Below are positions 7,341 through 11,281 of a stretch of 11,281 bases of DNA, piece by piece. The position numbers and the translations under genes are program-made. Below the pieces are notes generated by a model. That model saw nothing but the letters and a program-made list of their open reading frames with translations. It searched no databases and was not told the DNA's origin. Location of the stretch: assembly GCA_023445495.1 (NCBI GenBank), contig JAEXLC010000300.1, positions 1-11,281 of the forward strand. Direction: 5' to 3'. Each line of letters opens with the position of its first letter. Position 1 is the stretch's first letter. Source of the DNA: Pseudomonadota bacterium. GTDB lineage: Bacteria > Pseudomonadota > Alphaproteobacteria > Sphingomonadales > Sphingomonadaceae.

Positions 7341-8750
7341 TTACTTCGCGATCGGCGCGCCCGCGGTGCTGCTTACCCGCCAGATCGCGTTGCCGACATC
7401 GTCCGCCACCAGCAGCGCGCCGCCGGCGTCGGTGATCACGCCGACCGGGCGGCCCTGCACGGTCTTGCCATCCTTGGCGAGGAAGCCTGTGAGCAGGTCG
7501 ACCGGCTTGGTGTTCTTGAGCGGATAGCCATTGTCACCGAACGGCACGAAGACGAGCTTGTAGCCCGAGGGCGGCTCGCGGTTCCACGATCCATGCAGCG
7601 CGACAAAGGCGCCATTGGCGAACTTGCCGCCCAGCTTGGCATCGGCGGCGAAGGCGAGGCCCAGCGGCGCGGTATGGGCGCCGAGCGCGAAGTCCGGGCG
7701 CTTGGTATATTCGCGCAGGTCCGGCCGCTCGGGCGTCACGCGCTTGTCGACATAGCCACCCCAATAATTCCACGGCCAGCCGTAAAAGGCGCCGAAATCG
7801 ACCTGGGTCAGATAGTCGGGGGGCATGTCCGAGCCGAGCATGTCGCGCTCGTTGACCACGGTCCACAGGTTGCCGGTATGCGGCTCGAAGGCCATGCCGT
7901 TCGGGTTGCGCAGGCCCCAGGCATAGACGCGCGAGGATTTGGTCTCGGGGATCACTTCGAGGATCGCGGCGCGGGTGCGCTTGGCGGCGTCGAGCTCCTT
8001 GGCGACCTGGAAGGGCGAGTCGGCGGTGTAGATGTCGCCTTCCTTGTCCAGGCCGTTCTCGCCGATGTTCGATGCGGAGCCGACCGCGACATAGATGCGC
8101 TTGCCGTCGGGCGAGGGCAGGATGTTGCGCGCCCAGTGATTGCCGCCGCCGGCCAGGTCGATGATCTTCTCGGGCTTGGCGGTGATCTTCGTGTCGCCGG
8201 CCTTGTAGGGGAAGCGGACCAGCGCGTCGGTGTTGGCGACGTAGAGCCAGTCGCCGATCAGCGCCATGCCGCTCGGCGAGTTCAGCCCCTCGATCAGCGC
8301 CGAGCGCTGGTCGGCGACGCCGTCGCCATTGGTGTCGCGCAGCAGGGTGATGCGGTTGGCCGAGGGCACGCCGGCACCGGCGCGATTGAGCATGACGCCC
8401 ATGATCCAGCCGGTGATGCCACCGCCTTCGCGGGGGGGCGAGTTGCTCTCGGCGACCAGCACGTCGCCATTGGGCAGGCGGTAGAGCCAGCGCGGGTGAT
8501 CGAGCTTGTCGGCGAAGGGCGCGACCTGCAGTCCCTCGGACGCGGTCGGTTTGGCACCGTTCGCCCAGCCCACCGGCTTGGCGATGCGGACGGTCGGGAT
8601 GTCCTGGTAGCGCGCCTCGCTCAGCTGCGGGACCGTGCCGGTGACGGCGCTTTCAGAGAGCTTGGCCTTGTCGGGCTGGGTCGCCCAGACGAACAGGCCG
8701 ATGAGCACCACCACGAGGACGGCAAGGACGATGAGGATCCGCTTGAGCAT
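7341..8750 (-). CDS. Membrane-anchored PQQ-dependent sugar (sorbosone-type) dehydrogenase
   Basis: A 469-residue beta-propeller oxidoreductase of the soluble glucose dehydrogenase/sorbosone dehydrogenase group. It should oxidise an aldose or related sugar in the periplasm with PQQ and pass electrons to the respiratory chain. Residues 1-26 (LKRILIVLAVLVVVLIGLFVW) are an uncleaved-looking membrane anchor with no lipobox cysteine. Propeller landmarks are HPRWLYRLPNGDVLVAES, DTNGDGVAD (139-147, a calcium-loop-like segment), NSPSGMALIGDWLYVAN, GGNHWARN with the candidate catalytic His205, and WGLRNPNGMAF with Arg281-Asn282 at the PQQ-contact position of sGDH. ALHGSWNREPPSGY is another block shared by this group. 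I start at ATG 8750, where the anchor begins; the open frame continues 30 codons upstream into low-complexity repeat. The ribosome site is weak. No cytochrome partner or pqq biosynthesis gene is present. The substrate is unknown. Confidence 0.87.
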   Translation of the reverse strand: MLKRILIVLAVLVVVLIGLFVWATQPDKAKLSESAVTGTVPQLSEARYQDIPTVRIAKPVGWANGAKPTASEGLQVAPFADKLDHPRWLYRLPNGDVLVAESNSPPREGGGITGWIMGVMLNRAGAGVPSANRITLLRDTNGDGVADQRSALIEGLNSPSGMALIGDWLYVANTDALVRFPYKAGDTKITAKPEKIIDLAGGGNHWARNILPSPDGKRIYVAVGSASNIGENGLDKEGDIYTADSPFQVAKELDAAKRTRAAILEVIPETKSSRVYAWGLRNPNGMAFEPHTGNLWTVVNERDMLGSDMPPDYLTQVDFGAFYGWPWNYWGGYVDKRVTPERPDLREYTKRPDFALGAHTAPLGLAFAADAKLGGKFANGAFVALHGSWNREPPSGYKLVFVPFGDNGYPLKNTKPVDLLTGFLAKDGKTVQGRPVGVITDAGGALLVADDVGNAIWRVSSTAGAPIAK

Positions 8751-8794
8751 GGCGAAAGGATAGGGGGCGGGAAGGGGGAAGCCAATCCAATTAA

Positions 8795-8941
8795 AATCCT
8801 CCCCGAGCTTGTCTCGGGGAGGGGGACCATTGCGCAGCAATGGTGGAGGGGCGCCGTCGAAGACGGCGGCTGCGCCGCCGCCCCTCCACCACCGACCTTC
8901 GGTCGACGGTCCCCCTCCCCCAGCGAGCTGGGGGAGGAATT
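8795..8941. repeat. Mosaic palindromic intergenic element (nested hairpins)
   Basis: About 147 bp made almost entirely of palindromes. In order: 10-bp stem 8798-8807/8813-8822; 8-bp stem ACCATTGC/GCAATGGT at 8826-8833/8837-8844; 12-bp stem 8842-8853/8879-8890 enclosing two smaller ones (8853-8858/8862-8867 and 8866-8870/8874-8878); a small CGACC/GGTCG stem near 8893-8905; and a 10-bp stem 8914-8923/8928-8937. In addition, 8816-8828 pairs perfectly with 8908-8920 (13 bp), so the whole unit could fold as one large cruciform. The ends are near mirror images (AATCCTCCCC and GGGGAGGAATT). It sits six bases after the katG stop and upstream of the PQQ dehydrogenase gene, in the katG 3' region, where it may end or stabilise that transcript. 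It looks like a dispersed non-coding repeat (BIME- or MITE-like). Confidence 0.82.
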
Positions 8942-8946
8942 AGGTG

Positions 8947-11145
<2,199 letters not shown>

Positions 11146-11281
11146 CTCCCAAGCTCCTTGCTGAATTGGCAGCTATGGGATGCCACTCCGAATGCAATCG
11201 AAGAAATGGATTAGATCGCCGTCAGTGATCGAGCGGGTGATTTTTACGACACGCCGTTGTCACCGAGGCCGTCCAACCCGC
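11146..11281. other. Upstream region of katG to the window edge
   Basis: These 136 bp contain the katG leader and presumably its promoter. I found no -35/-10 pair at good spacing on the minus strand. GTGAT occurs twice, 12 bp apart (11225-11229 and 11237-11241), and GGTGA/TCACC forms a loose dyad around 11236-11265. Either could be chance. No gene start is visible on the plus strand before the end. Confidence 0.35.
11154..11159 (-). promoter_or_regulatory. Ribosome binding site of katG
   Basis: AAGGAG on the minus strand, eight bases before the ATG at 11145, is a near-perfect Shine-Dalgarno match. It is the strongest in the window apart from the one before the CE15 gene, and it fixes the katG start. 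Confidence 0.8.

Noticed and set aside
8751..8840. Thirty-codon upstream extension of the PQQ dehydrogenase frame.
   Set aside because: It runs into the palindromic element and would bury the membrane anchor; the ATG at 8750 gives a normal N-terminus.

Overview
The window is GC-rich with strong G/C bias at third codon positions. It reads as chromosome of a Gram-negative alphaproteobacterium, most likely a sphingomonad. This is an inference from three things: short palindromes of the CCCGGC-GAAA-GCCGGG type between genes, secreted hydrolases with Sec signals ending in AxA followed by Gln, and a PQQ-type sugar dehydrogenase next to katG. No rRNA, tRNA, CRISPR array, transposase or phage gene is visible.

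Layout, left to right. An S9 prolyl-oligopeptidase-like secreted peptidase lies on the minus strand (42-2027). A 335-bp gap without a gene follows (2028-2362). Next is an uncharacterised 238-residue protein on the plus strand (2363-3079), with a TTG start and a Cys/His/Asp order that may point to a transglutaminase-like (papain-like) fold. A block of REP-like hairpins (3085-3235) separates it from a convergent secreted CE15-type glucuronoyl esterase on the minus strand (3262-4581). That esterase is divergent, across 99 bp, from a secreted M28 zinc aminopeptidase (4681-6300). The peptidase is followed after 19 bp by an agmatine deiminase family gene (6320-7297), probably in the same transcript. 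A perfect 11-bp hairpin (7306-7331) ends that unit against a convergent, membrane-anchored PQQ-dependent sugar dehydrogenase (7341-8750, minus). A mosaic of nested palindromes (8795-8941) fills the gap to katG, a full-length catalase-peroxidase (8947-11145, minus), whose 5' region runs to the window edge.

How the genes relate. Three envelope-directed hydrolases (S9, CE15, M28) and one periplasm-facing dehydrogenase suggest scavenging of peptides, plant cell wall esters and sugars. KatG removes peroxide in the cytoplasm. The only pair with operon-like spacing is M28 plus agmatine deiminase. I see no coherent new multi-gene system. The points most worth a second look are the CE15 enzyme's lost canonical acid, the uncharacterised 238-residue protein, and the two intergenic palindromic elements.
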